This document shows positions 9,033 to 18,335 of a stretch of 64,000 nt of DNA, piece by piece. Position numbers and translations under genes: made by a program. The DNA comes from Nematocida ironsii (taxonomy: Eukaryota > Microsporidia). Location: assembly GCA_001642415.1 (NCBI GenBank), contig LTDK01000160.1:385-64384 (forward strand), written 5' to 3'. Numbering within the stretch: the stretch's first letter is position 1; each line of letters starts with the position of its first letter. Under the pieces are notes generated by a model. It was given only the letters and a program-made list of their open reading frames with translations, had not been told where the DNA came from and did not search any database.

Positions 9033-10070
9033 TTATAGATCTTTCTTTTTCTTTACTCTTTCCATTTTCTTTGCCTTTACAAGGTTTTTGTACTTGTCTA
9101 TAATTTGCTCTTTTGTTGTGTTTTTGAAACCACACGCACCCTGCACTTTTTGCCAGTCTGTACCGTACTTCTGGAGTGTCCTAATAAGTTTATTTGTGTC
9201 CTCTGGTGTCCATATTTTCTTTGCTCTTTTGCTGTTATTTATGATGTATGTGTAAGAATCCACTTCTTCTTCTGGCTTAGTCTCAAACTCACTTTCATCC
9301 CATTTAACTTCTACGCCCTTTACATCCGAGTTTAGTAAAGACTCTATGTTTATTTGCTTATACCGTTCTGTAAAGCTTACTTCTTCTTTTTCTTTCTTCT
9401 CTTTTTCCCTTTCTTTGTTTTCCGGCATTTGTAAAATAGATTTATTTTCTTTAATAGTTTCTTCAATCTCCTCTTCAGCCAATAGTTTATATGATATTAT
9501 ATCTTCAACCACGTTATTTATTGACTTTGGCTTCCTGTCTATACACAGCAGTGGAACGCTTAATAGAGAAAATATTTCTTTTGTTTCTTGTGTGATTCTC
9601 TGTGTAAACTCATTATAGTGTTTTTTTCTTTCTTCTTCACTTATTATTGTATCCTTGTCCTTGGTTGTGTTTGACGTCAGCTCTATCTTTGCCGATACAT
9701 CTTGGTCCTTTATCTCTAAACATCTTTCTGCCTCTTGTGTTCTTCCTAGCAGCAGATTGTACCCCCACAGAATGACTCTTTTAAACCCATTTAACTGTTT
9801 TACTTCTTTCAAATATTCAAATATTTTATAGAACTTGCGATGTATGCTTGGGGTGTAATAGCTTTTAAAGATATTATGGTGCACTAAGAATAAAATGTAC
9901 TTCGTTAATAATTCTTCTTCTTTATACTCTTTAGATTCTATTTTAGTCTTTAAGCTATATATTAAAGATGTAAAATATTCTGAATTATAATTTGAATTGT
10001 TGTTGATAATGTGTCTTATGTATACGTACAGTGCATAATCAGCATATTGCATGCTCATAAGAGTATCCAT
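9033..10070 (-). CDS. Telobox-type Myb/SANT DNA-binding protein (TRF/Tbf1-like)
   Basis: A 345-aa protein. Residues ~1-110 are helical and could correspond to a TRFH-like dimerisation region. The centre is charged and low-complexity ('KEREKEKKEKEE'). The C-terminus has one Myb repeat: 'KKIWTPEDTNKLIRTLQKYGTDWQKVQGACGFKNTT' followed by 'KEQIIDKYKNLVK', with spaced Trp residues and a third helix resembling the telobox 'VDLKDKWRNL' of telomere-repeat factors. Such proteins bind AACCCT-type DNA at telomeres or, like yeast Tbf1, at promoters. AACCC motifs crowd the spacers on both sides of the gene, suggesting autoregulation or a wider regulatory role (inference). A generic SANT factor is the alternative. 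Confidence 0.65.
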   Translation of the reverse strand: MDTLMSMQYADYALYVYIRHIINNNSNYNSEYFTSLIYSLKTKIESKEYKEEELLTKYILFLVHHNIFKSYYTPSIHRKFYKIFEYLKEVKQLNGFKRVILWGYNLLLGRTQEAERCLEIKDQDVSAKIELTSNTTKDKDTIISEEERKKHYNEFTQRITQETKEIFSLLSVPLLCIDRKPKSINNVVEDIISYKLLAEEEIEETIKENKSILQMPENKEREKEKKEKEEVSFTERYKQINIESLLNSDVKGVEVKWDESEFETKPEEEVDSYTYIINNSKRAKKIWTPEDTNKLIRTLQKYGTDWQKVQGACGFKNTTKEQIIDKYKNLVKAKKMERVKKKKDL

Positions 10071-10489
10071 GCGCTTTCCAATAAAAAAATAAATAGAAAT
10101 ATACCAGAACCCGAAAAAAAACTACATGCGCCCCGGGTGAAATTCAGTGCTAGTATAATTTTAGTATGCTGGCTGTACCCCAGGCTGTCTTGAACTGCTT
10201 TACATCTATCCAGAATCATTTGTAATTATGTAAGTTTCTGATTGGCGCATTTTTAATCTCTAGAGCTTGAGAGATAGTTTGTATTTAAAACCTTAGACAG
10301 TAATATATATAGTATTACAGAAAATATATAGAATAACCCGAAATAACCCAAAATTGTTATATACTAAATATAGCCCAATCTATTACTGTATACATCCAGT
10401 CTAAACGATATTGGCGTGTAAATAAATAGTGTATTTTATACTGTAGCATTTACCTTTATTATCTAAACATCCCGTGCACCCATAATCAT
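10071..10489. promoter_or_regulatory. Intergenic with AACCCG motifs upstream of the telobox gene
   Basis: GAACCCGAAAAA at 10107-10118 lies ~40 nt upstream of the telobox-gene ATG. A double copy, AATAACCCGAAATAACCCAAAAT, is at 10332-10354. A CCCCGGG word is near 10133. No RNA gene or ORF of note. Confidence 0.5.
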
Positions 10490-10948
10490 TTAAAGATTTC
10501 TTGACTTCATATAATGGTCCTTTATATGCATTAATTTGGCATTTATCTGTGCATACAGCTCTAATTGCTTATTCTTTTCTTGAATCGTGCTGCTTTGAGA
10601 ATATGCAATGGTTAGAACCCGGCTAATTTCTTGCTCTATATTGTATAACATCTTTTTAAACTCATTCGGCACTGTTTTAATTGTAGATACAGTGGATGCG
10701 CATGTCACACATCCAATGGTTGGTTTGGCCTCCGGCTTATTTAATATGTCCTGCCGCAGATTCGATATTTCCTGTGTTAGTGCGCGTATTATTTCATCTG
10801 AAATATTTCTGTTAGAGGCAATAATGCTTTCTTTTAGTGCTCTGTTCTCCTCTTGTACCTTATACATGTCTTCCTCCAAGGTAATAATCTGCTTTATTAA
10901 TGACTCCACTTGAGCTCTTTCAGTTCTGTCATCTGATATTCCATCCAT
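10490..10948 (-). CDS. Small coiled-coil protein, unknown function
   Basis: A 152-aa soluble protein. Residues ~10-72 form a clear heptad pattern ('VESLIKQIITLEEDMYKVQEENRALKESI'). A short Pro/Cys/Thr-containing break follows ('KPEAKPTIGCVTCAS'), then a second helical stretch to the C-terminus. The CVTC pair is isolated, so a zinc site is not indicated. No family recognised. A convincing ATG lies at 10948 behind an A/T-rich leader. The encoding frame has balanced codon use compared with its spacers, which supports it being real. Confidence 0.65.
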   Translation of the reverse strand: MDGISDDRTERAQVESLIKQIITLEEDMYKVQEENRALKESIIASNRNISDEIIRALTQEISNLRQDILNKPEAKPTIGCVTCASTVSTIKTVPNEFKKMLYNIEQEISRVLTIAYSQSSTIQEKNKQLELYAQINAKLMHIKDHYMKSRNL

Positions 10949-11753
10949 TTATAAATTTTCTATTTTTACACTTTTATAGTTTTATACTATAAGAGTCTAT
11001 CTGCTGCAGGCGCATTCTTATTCCTGAAAATAAAATATTGTATGTGCATGCCACATCAAAGTATTATGTATATGGAATCTGCACGCATTCTTATATTTAT
11101 GTTATGTAACCCAGACCAAGTAAAAAGATGTTCAAATAGTTAAACCTAATCTAATTTAAAGCTATATAGAAATAATTACTAAGCATGAAATTATAATTAA
11201 AGCACTTTACATAGGCATACAATAAATCCTTTAAGTATCGGAAAAATAAATTTTAGATTATTTCTGGACCTACTTCACTCTAAAATATTTTTGTCCTATT
11301 TTGCTATATATTGTATTTCCCCATTGTATAATTCAAAATTGTACTTTGGGGCTCTTTTTCTATGTATTATATCTAGTGCAATATAATTATTTGTTTTAAT
11401 GTTTTTTGTTTCTTTGCCCCTCTTTAATATAGGTTATTATATGAGTTAAATATATTTCTTCTTTCCTATTTACATTCCTGTTTAATACACTGTGTATATA
11501 CAGTGGTATAAATGAATAGTTCCTTGGCATTGGGGTTTTATGTGCAGTGCTATTTCTATGTAGTTATAACTGATTGTTGTGTTGTTTATGATTTATTTTA
11601 GAATAATTTATCTCTTAATTGGATGTATTTAGAAAAAATCCATTCAGTAGTATTATTCTTATATTTCCTATGGTGAATGGGTTTGTTTTAAAAATAAAAG
11701 AGAAAATAGTAAATATATTTCAATATCATATTTTATTTCAAGAAACAGGACAC
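10949..11753. other. Intergenic, nothing recognised
   Basis: About 800 nt of AT-rich DNA between two minus-strand genes. No motif cluster, tRNA or repeat was seen. Confidence 0.4.
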
Positions 11754-14700
11754 TTAAACATTTGTTTCCTTAGCTAAAGATAAAACAATCTTCCTTCCTG
11801 CTAGATTAAGAACTTCGCACACTGGAGAGTCTAGCTCTTTAGACACAACATGCGTGTTCACATCGCATATTATATCAGAACTATCTATTCCTGTTGCATG
11901 TATTGAGGCTCTATCGCTGATGCAGAGGCCTGCCTTCTTTCTTAGCTTTTGGACAGAGCTCTTTACCTCTCTCTTTATCCATTGGTCTTCTATTTCCTTG
12001 TTTTTCTCTGTTTCAATTACCACATATATTAAATCAGATGCAGATGACCCTTTTAGTGTAGAGGAGAGATTGACTGCTTCTCGCTTATAAATGACCTCAT
12101 CTCTGGTTATTTCCACGCCATCACACAGCACTTTTCCATTGGAAAGAAGCTTGGTGATTAGCTCCTGGTCTGTTGCGCATTTTCTTATTGCAGATGACCT
12201 TGTCTTGACTTCGCTTCCTCCAAAGAGTGTACTGATAGCTTTAAAGTCTGGAACAATCTCTTTCTTCCACTCATAGTCACTCTCTGTTTTGTAGCTTACC
12301 ATCAACGAGTTGGACTCTTTCTCTAAAATCCGGGTGAGAACTGGAGAGTTTTCCATTCCTACAATAGAAATCTCTTTCAGCGGCATTTTGAGTGCAATTT
12401 CGCACTTTTCCCTGATTACTCGAACGGTCTCAATCACGCTCTTCATTTTTCTAAAATCAGTAAGAATTTTCTCTAGAGAAGTTGTTTTTGACTGCTTGGA
12501 AAGCCTCAAAATTTCTTCCTCGGTTTTTTCTATACAGGCAGTGTACATCTGGAAGTGCACTGAAAGACCCTGCTCAAAGCCTTTCTGCTTCGCTGGCTCG
12601 GATGCCTCGGGTTTTGATAGATCTTCTCCGCTCCCTGCTACCTCCAGGTAACACACCTCACTAAAGAATGGAGCAAAGGGGGCCATAATGACTGAAAATC
12701 CTTTCAGAATATGCCTGAGAACCTTCATTTCAGTGTTCCTCAAGCGATCTCTACTCAGCCTAATGTACCATCTGCTCAAGTCTCCTAAGAACTCAATGGT
12801 CTTTGGAAGAACATTGTGCAGCCTGTACTCAAGACCTTCTTTCTGGATAGCCTGCGAGAACTCTTTAAACTCCTGGAGTATCCACAGATCCAGCACACTG
12901 TCACCTTCATCCACCTTTACCTCCATACTTGAGACGCTCAGTGCAATGTCTTCTACATCACACCCAGTTGTATCCTCAGCAGTTGCGCATGATGTTGTCT
13001 TAAGGAATCTTAAGCAATTCTGCCATGGAATGAGAAGCTCCCTCACAATGCTCACTACACCTGCCTCAGTAAACTTTAGATTCTCCGCTTTGACTGCAGT
13101 TGATGAGATCAGATAGAGACGCATTGCATCTGCACCATGCTCGTTCATGATTTCCATTGGGTCTGGATAGTTTTTCAGCCGCTTGCTCATCTTTTTTCCG
13201 TCAGCAGCCAGCACCAGGCCTGTCACCATTACGTTCTTAAAGGCAGGTGAGTTGTACAGAAGCACAGAAAGCACGTGCAGCGTATAGAACCAGCCTCTTG
13301 TCTGGTCAAGCCCCTCTGCAATAAAGTCAGCAGGGAAGGTCATCTGGAACCGCTTTTCGTTTTCAAACGGGAAGTGCTTCTGCGCGTACGGCATGCTTCC
13401 ACTTTCAAACCAGCAATCAAGTACCTCTTCGGTTCTGATGTACTTCACGCCATTCTTCTCTATAACCAGCTCGTCTACTATATCCTTATGCAAATCTGTC
13501 GTCTTTATTCCAGTATGCTCAAATAGCTCTTCAGCAGACCCTATGCAAATGATGTCATCTTCTGTTAGGTTTGCGCCTGCTCCCTCTCTGATCCAGATAG
13601 GTATTGGAGTTCCCCAGTATCTGTTTCTTGATATTGACCAGTCTCTTGCATTCTCCAGCCACAGGCCAAACTTTCCCTCTCCAACTGCCTTTGGGCTCCA
13701 GTTGATCTGCTTGTTCATTTCGCACAAGTCCTTTACTGCGCCCTTCACATGCACAAACCAGCTGGGTACCGCCTTATAAATAAGAGGAGTGTCTGATCTC
13801 CAGCAGAATGGATAGCTGTGGTCAATTGAAGTAGTCTCATAAAGAAGAGAGCTGTCCTTTAAATACTTAAGTATCTCTTTCTCTAGCTCCTTTTCTTTAA
13901 CGTATCTGCCCACATAGTCTGTGACCTGCGCAGTGTACATACCACTCTCATCCACCGGGCACACCACCTCATCATTCTCCTTTATAATCCCGTTTACAAC
14001 AAAGGCATTGTAGTCTTCTTCACCAAATCCAGGCGCACAGTGAACTATTCCAGTACCTGCGCCCTCCACTACAAACTCTGCAGGATATGTTTTAAAGTAG
14101 CCATTCTTTCTTCTATCTTCAAAGTAATTAAACGGCTGCCTGTATTCAATTCCTAAAATACTGCTTCCCTTAAACACTTCCACTAGCTTGGCCTTCTTAG
14201 CAAAGAACTTTCCTACAATCACATATGCGTCTGGTGTCTTGTCCTGCATAAGAACATACTCCATTTCTGGATTTACCATTAGCGCAGAGTTTCCTGGAAG
14301 AGTCCACGGCGTAGTGGTCCAGGCAAGGAATGAAACATTCGTGTACGATGTCCCGTTCAGAACCACAGCCTTCTGCAGAGGCAACCTAACAGTTGCAGTT
14401 AAGTCTGTTGTAATCTTATAGTTCTGGTTGGCCTCAAAGTTACTCATAGGGGTTCGGCAAGCTGTAGAGTAAGGCATCACTCGGTAGCCCCTGTATACCA
14501 TTCCCTTCTTGTATAGCTCCTTAAACACCCACCACACACTCTCCATAAAACTAAAGTCCATGGTTTTGTAGTCGTTCTTAAAATCAATCCACCGACCCAT
14601 TCGCCCAACAATAGACTCCCACTGCCCAGAATACTTCATGACTATTTCTCTGCAGTATTTGTTGTACTGCTTCACTCCTATTTTCTCAATATCCTGCTTG

Positions 14701-14987
14701 GTCTTTATGTTGTACAGTTTATCGATCTCATACTCAATAGGAAGCCCGTGGCAGTCCCAACCAAACCTTCGCTCTACGTGATAGTCCTGCTGATAATAGA
14801 ACCGAGTTATAGTGTCTTTTATCGTGCCAGATAAAATATGCCCGTAATGTGGTAGACCTGTTGCAAACGGAGGTCCATCATAGAATGAAAATTCTTTTTT
14901 CCCCTTGCTAAGCTTGTTGCTCAGCTCAAATGCTTTGATTGACTCCCAATACTTTTGTATTCTCTCTTCTTCTTTACTAAAGTCCAT
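11754..14987 (-). CDS. ILS1: Isoleucyl-tRNA synthetase, cytosolic
   Basis: A 1077-aa class I synthetase that charges tRNA-Ile. 'YDGPPFATGLPHYGHILSGTIKD' near residues 36-58 contains the HIGH signature as HYGH. 'WTTTPWTLPGNSALMVN' and 'HCAPGFGEEDY' belong to the CP1 editing domain. 'ADGKKMSKRLKNYPDP' at about residue 595-610 is the KMSKS loop. The C-terminal third carries the helical anticodon-binding domain. Length is near that of yeast Ils1 (1072 aa), so it is a full eukaryotic-type enzyme. The initiator ATG at 14987 faces SRP54, whose ATG is 200 nt away on the other strand, so the two share one promoter region. GC content is higher than in the lineage-specific genes. Confidence 0.98.
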   Translation of the reverse strand: MDFSKEEERIQKYWESIKAFELSNKLSKGKKEFSFYDGPPFATGLPHYGHILSGTIKDTITRFYYQQDYHVERRFGWDCHGLPIEYEIDKLYNIKTKQDIEKIGVKQYNKYCREIVMKYSGQWESIVGRMGRWIDFKNDYKTMDFSFMESVWWVFKELYKKGMVYRGYRVMPYSTACRTPMSNFEANQNYKITTDLTATVRLPLQKAVVLNGTSYTNVSFLAWTTTPWTLPGNSALMVNPEMEYVLMQDKTPDAYVIVGKFFAKKAKLVEVFKGSSILGIEYRQPFNYFEDRRKNGYFKTYPAEFVVEGAGTGIVHCAPGFGEEDYNAFVVNGIIKENDEVVCPVDESGMYTAQVTDYVGRYVKEKELEKEILKYLKDSSLLYETTSIDHSYPFCWRSDTPLIYKAVPSWFVHVKGAVKDLCEMNKQINWSPKAVGEGKFGLWLENARDWSISRNRYWGTPIPIWIREGAGANLTEDDIICIGSAEELFEHTGIKTTDLHKDIVDELVIEKNGVKYIRTEEVLDCWFESGSMPYAQKHFPFENEKRFQMTFPADFIAEGLDQTRGWFYTLHVLSVLLYNSPAFKNVMVTGLVLAADGKKMSKRLKNYPDPMEIMNEHGADAMRLYLISSTAVKAENLKFTEAGVVSIVRELLIPWQNCLRFLKTTSCATAEDTTGCDVEDIALSVSSMEVKVDEGDSVLDLWILQEFKEFSQAIQKEGLEYRLHNVLPKTIEFLGDLSRWYIRLSRDRLRNTEMKVLRHILKGFSVIMAPFAPFFSEVCYLEVAGSGEDLSKPEASEPAKQKGFEQGLSVHFQMYTACIEKTEEEILRLSKQSKTTSLEKILTDFRKMKSVIETVRVIREKCEIALKMPLKEISIVGMENSPVLTRILEKESNSLMVSYKTESDYEWKKEIVPDFKAISTLFGGSEVKTRSSAIRKCATDQELITKLLSNGKVLCDGVEITRDEVIYKREAVNLSSTLKGSSASDLIYVVIETEKNKEIEDQWIKREVKSSVQKLRKKAGLCISDRASIHATGIDSSDIICDVNTHVVSKELDSPVCEVLNLAGRKIVLSLAKETNV

Positions 14988-15187
14988 GCCCTATAAAAAA
15001 ATAATTTAGATATTAGTTTGTTCTATACGAATAGCCAATTTAATAACACAAATATTCTGGAAGGGAAATATTCTAGTATTTTCTGTCATTTTATTTATTT
15101 ATTTTCCAGAAATAATTTGCATATTTGCACCAGCCAATAAACAATGCAATTCTTAGCATAAAAATAAATAATTTTTGTTAAAAGGAA

Positions 15188-16621
15188 ATGCTGTCGGACT
15201 TAGGCGCAGGGATAAGCAATGCTCTGCATGGATTTTTTGGGTCCAAGGAAGGAGAGAAAGAATTGAACGATGCAATAAAAAAAATTACAACATCACTACT
15301 TGGGTCTAATGTGAACACTCGAGTTGTTCTAAATGTAAGAAAGAGAATTCTAGAACGATTCAAGCCACAAGAGATCCCAACAAAGTCAGCAAAAGAAAAG
15401 GCGCTTCAAAGAATAGTATTTGAAGAACTCTGTGCTATAATGGACTCTGGAAAAGAGCCATTCAAGCCCAAAAAGAAAGAGGTCTCAACAGTTCTTTTTG
15501 TGGGGCTGCAAGGCAGTGGTAAGACAACAACGTGTTGTAAATACGCAAAGTACTATAAGCAAAGGGGGTTCAAGGTAGGCATAGTCTGTGCAGATACGTT
15601 TAGAGCCGGTGCATACGAGCAGGTCAAGCAGAATGTGCAGGGCATGAACATCGAGGTGTTTATATCAGACAGCTCGGTAGATCCTGCTGTTGTAGCTAAA
15701 ACAGGAGCAAGCGCGTTGAAGGAGAGCGGGTGTAACTTGGTTCTAGTAGACACAAGTGGAAGGCACACCCAAGAAGGCGAGCTGTTTAAGGAAATGGAAG
15801 AGATTGTTGAGGCAATTAACCCAACAGCAACAATATTTGTGGTGGATGCTTCGATTGGGCAGACTGCAGAGACTCACGCAAGAAGTTTTATGTCCCGAGT
15901 CAAGCTGGGGTCTGTGATTATTACAAAAACAGACGGAACCAAGAACATTGGAGGGGCACTGTGCAGTGTTGCAGAAACAAAGACTCCTGTAGCATTTATA
16001 GGTACCGGAGAGGGCATGGCTCAGATCGAATCCTTTAATCCAAAGGGGTTTGTTGGCCGACTCATGGGGCTAGGGGACATTTCTAGCTTTGCAGAGAAGA
16101 TTGAAGGACTTAATATTTCTCCAGAGAAGCAGGAGGAGCTTATTGGGAAGATCAAAGCCGGGGAGTTCAGTATTGGTGACTTTTACGACCAGTACAAGAA
16201 AATACTTGAACTCGGCCCGATTGGGCAGCTTCTTTCTTTGATTCCAGGGATGAACAGCTCAATGTTCAATGAAAAAGAGTTTAAGAAAATGGGAGTTATC
16301 TTTACTGCAATGACAAAGAAAGAGCTTAAAACCAATGGCGAGGTTTTTATTAGATCTTTGCCCAGACTCATTAGAGTGGCAAAGGGGTGTGGTGCAACAC
16401 CAACACAGGTGAGGGATGCAATAAACACTTATAGAATGATGGCCCAGATGTTCCAAAAGATATCTTCAAACCCAATGTTTGCAGGCCTACTGGGCGGGCA
16501 GAATGGTGCAATGGACAAGAATATAACACCAGATGCTGCACGGTCACAGATTAACCAACTGAAAAAGATGATGCCACCAGGATTTTCTTCAATGTTTGAC
16601 CAGTTTGACAAGTTTTTCTAG
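15188..16621 (+). CDS. SRP54: Signal recognition particle 54 kDa subunit (SRP54)
   Basis: A 477-aa GTPase that binds signal sequences and SRP RNA and targets ribosomes to the ER. The N domain is residues ~1-95. The G domain has 'GLQGSGKTT' at 106-114, 'DTSGRHTQEGELFKEM' and 'ITKTDGTKNIGGAL'. The Met-rich M domain follows from about residue 330 ('GQLLSLIPGMN', 'MMAQMFQKI', 'MMPPGFSSMFDQF'). The M domain is short, without the usual long Gly/Met tail, in line with microsporidian trimming. The start is fixed by the typical 'L.DLG..I..AL' N-terminus. No SRP RNA gene was found in the window. Confidence 0.98.
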   Translation: MLSDLGAGISNALHGFFGSKEGEKELNDAIKKITTSLLGSNVNTRVVLNVRKRILERFKPQEIPTKSAKEKALQRIVFEELCAIMDSGKEPFKPKKKEVSTVLFVGLQGSGKTTTCCKYAKYYKQRGFKVGIVCADTFRAGAYEQVKQNVQGMNIEVFISDSSVDPAVVAKTGASALKESGCNLVLVDTSGRHTQEGELFKEMEEIVEAINPTATIFVVDASIGQTAETHARSFMSRVKLGSVIITKTDGTKNIGGALCSVAETKTPVAFIGTGEGMAQIESFNPKGFVGRLMGLGDISSFAEKIEGLNISPEKQEELIGKIKAGEFSIGDFYDQYKKILELGPIGQLLSLIPGMNSSMFNEKEFKKMGVIFTAMTKKELKTNGEVFIRSLPRLIRVAKGCGATPTQVRDAINTYRMMAQMFQKISSNPMFAGLLGGQNGAMDKNITPDAARSQINQLKKMMPPGFSSMFDQFDKFF

Positions 16622-16926
16622 AGATAACAAATAAATCATATTCCTTTCCCATTTTATCCAAAACTATTGCAGTAGAAACTGGCTTTCTATTGTATTTATC
16701 TGTTTTCTTTGTTTTCTAGAAATTATGTATTTTGGGGCTGACTTAAATTAAATTTCGGGTTGCTTAATATAGTACTTAGTTTGCATGAACTGTTTTTTCT
16801 TTGCCAAGTCTTCGTGTTTTCTTGTGTCTAATGGAAAAACCAGTTACCGGCTCTATTATATAGTAGAATATATTTTTCATTGGTAGTTGCTGCCCCTATA
16901 TATATAGAATATTTTTGCAACTTTAT
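16622..16926 (+). promoter_or_regulatory. Intergenic with one TTTCGGGTTG motif
   Basis: The spacer between SRP54 and the membrane-protein gene. TTTCGGGTTG at 16753-16762 belongs to the dispersed motif class. Nothing else recognised. Confidence 0.4.
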
Positions 16927-17964
16927 ATGATGTTATTAAACAAACTGTTGCAAAAATTAAATACACATCAAACACTTGTCTCTCAGGTGTTTCGTGATAG
17001 AATCATAGATCTTTTCAAGGCAATTGATGCTTTATTAGATACCCACCCGCATGCAGAGCAGCTGGAGAAAAGTATTTGGCTGGAAAATACCGCAGAAAGC
17101 ATGCTCTATGCAGAAAATAGCGAGCCAAATGAAGTAGAGAACACTTATGATGAAGAATATCCAGTAGAAGAGGCCCACACAGGCATTGTGAATAATGACA
17201 CACAATCAACGCACTATGAAAACCAAGTAGACGAAGCAAATCAGACTTCACATAGTATTTCAAATGAAAATTCAACTATGTTTGATAAAATTCTTGCTTA
17301 TGCTGTCGCAATGATCAAGCTTATTTATATATCCCTGGCGATTTCAGTCTTTGCGTCTGTTAGTTTTCTATACACTTCATTTTTTGTTAGATATCTTAAA
17401 GTAGTGGAAATTCATATAATTTCTAATAACTTGTCTGGCGCCATCTGTATACTTAATTTTATACTTCTGGTTTTTTTAAAAATAGGTTATTTTTTAATAT
17501 ATCCTATGGTTATAGCTGGTCAAATAATACAAAAGGCATATTTTACTAGAAGCACTGTATATGAAAATGCGGCCTTGTGTTTAATTAGCTTGTTATTTGC
17601 AGGAGGAGTTATACATGCTGGAACTGATATTATCTTATCGTTACTAGGAAAGTTCTTGATAAATCCAAGCATGCATATGCATACTATGAGCGGCTGCATT
17701 CTGTTCTTTGTGTTATACGCAATGTATATATATTATGAATTCCAGAGAGTTCAAAAGGCAACCCAAGATGCACATATATTGCAGAGAATTGGCGCAATGC
17801 AAAAAATATACTTGCTAAATCTTGCATACACTGTGTTGTGCCTATGTTTAGCAGCTGCGTCTGTTTTGGTTTCAATATTATATCTAAAAACATTGAGTGT
17901 TTTCAAATTAATTCCTATCTTACTAGGAGCCATGATAATAATTACATACCATGGAAAAGATTAA
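16927..17964 (+). CDS. Multipass membrane protein, unknown function
   Basis: A 345-aa protein. The open frame extends four codons upstream to 16915 but begins there with TTG; the first ATG is 16927. Residues ~1-118 are soluble and acidic ('NEVENTYDEEYPVEEAH'). Then about six hydrophobic helices follow, starting 'ILAYAVAMIKLIYISLAISVFASVSFLY'. A His/Met-rich loop 'NPSMHMHTMSG' sits between helices 4 and 5. The C-terminus 'YHGKD' is probably exposed. No transporter or enzyme signature. The soluble N-terminus followed by a helix bundle resembles the tandem pair at 3-5 kb, but sequence similarity is too weak to claim. Confidence 0.75.
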   Translation: MMLLNKLLQKLNTHQTLVSQVFRDRIIDLFKAIDALLDTHPHAEQLEKSIWLENTAESMLYAENSEPNEVENTYDEEYPVEEAHTGIVNNDTQSTHYENQVDEANQTSHSISNENSTMFDKILAYAVAMIKLIYISLAISVFASVSFLYTSFFVRYLKVVEIHIISNNLSGAICILNFILLVFLKIGYFLIYPMVIAGQIIQKAYFTRSTVYENAALCLISLLFAGGVIHAGTDIILSLLGKFLINPSMHMHTMSGCILFFVLYAMYIYYEFQRVQKATQDAHILQRIGAMQKIYLLNLAYTVLCLCLAAASVLVSILYLKTLSVFKLIPILLGAMIIITYHGKD

Positions 17965-18335
17965 TTTCAATATGAATAAATAATAATTAGAGTTTACAAA
18001 ATTTATGATTAAACAGATTCTTGTAGGGATTCTATATACAGTAAACATGCATTGCTCACAATAAGAAAATATAATATCTTTTGTTATAGCAATTAGTAGA
18101 TAATTTACACTTCTTTTTATGGTTTTAGAAAGAAGGAATTATCATGTGCCGGATGAACTATTGTGTTTTAAACTAAAAAAAGAAGAACTATTGATTTTCT
18201 ATACATGACTGAAAACTCTTCTAATGAATAGCTGAAGAGATTTAAAATATATTTAATTTAAGAAAAATATTCGTATAAAAATAACCCTGTGACCATAGGA
18301 AATAAAAATAAAATTACAATGATTTATTGACATAC
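17965..18335. other. Intergenic, nothing recognised
   Basis: Convergent AT-rich spacer of about 370 nt; no motif or RNA gene seen. Confidence 0.4.
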
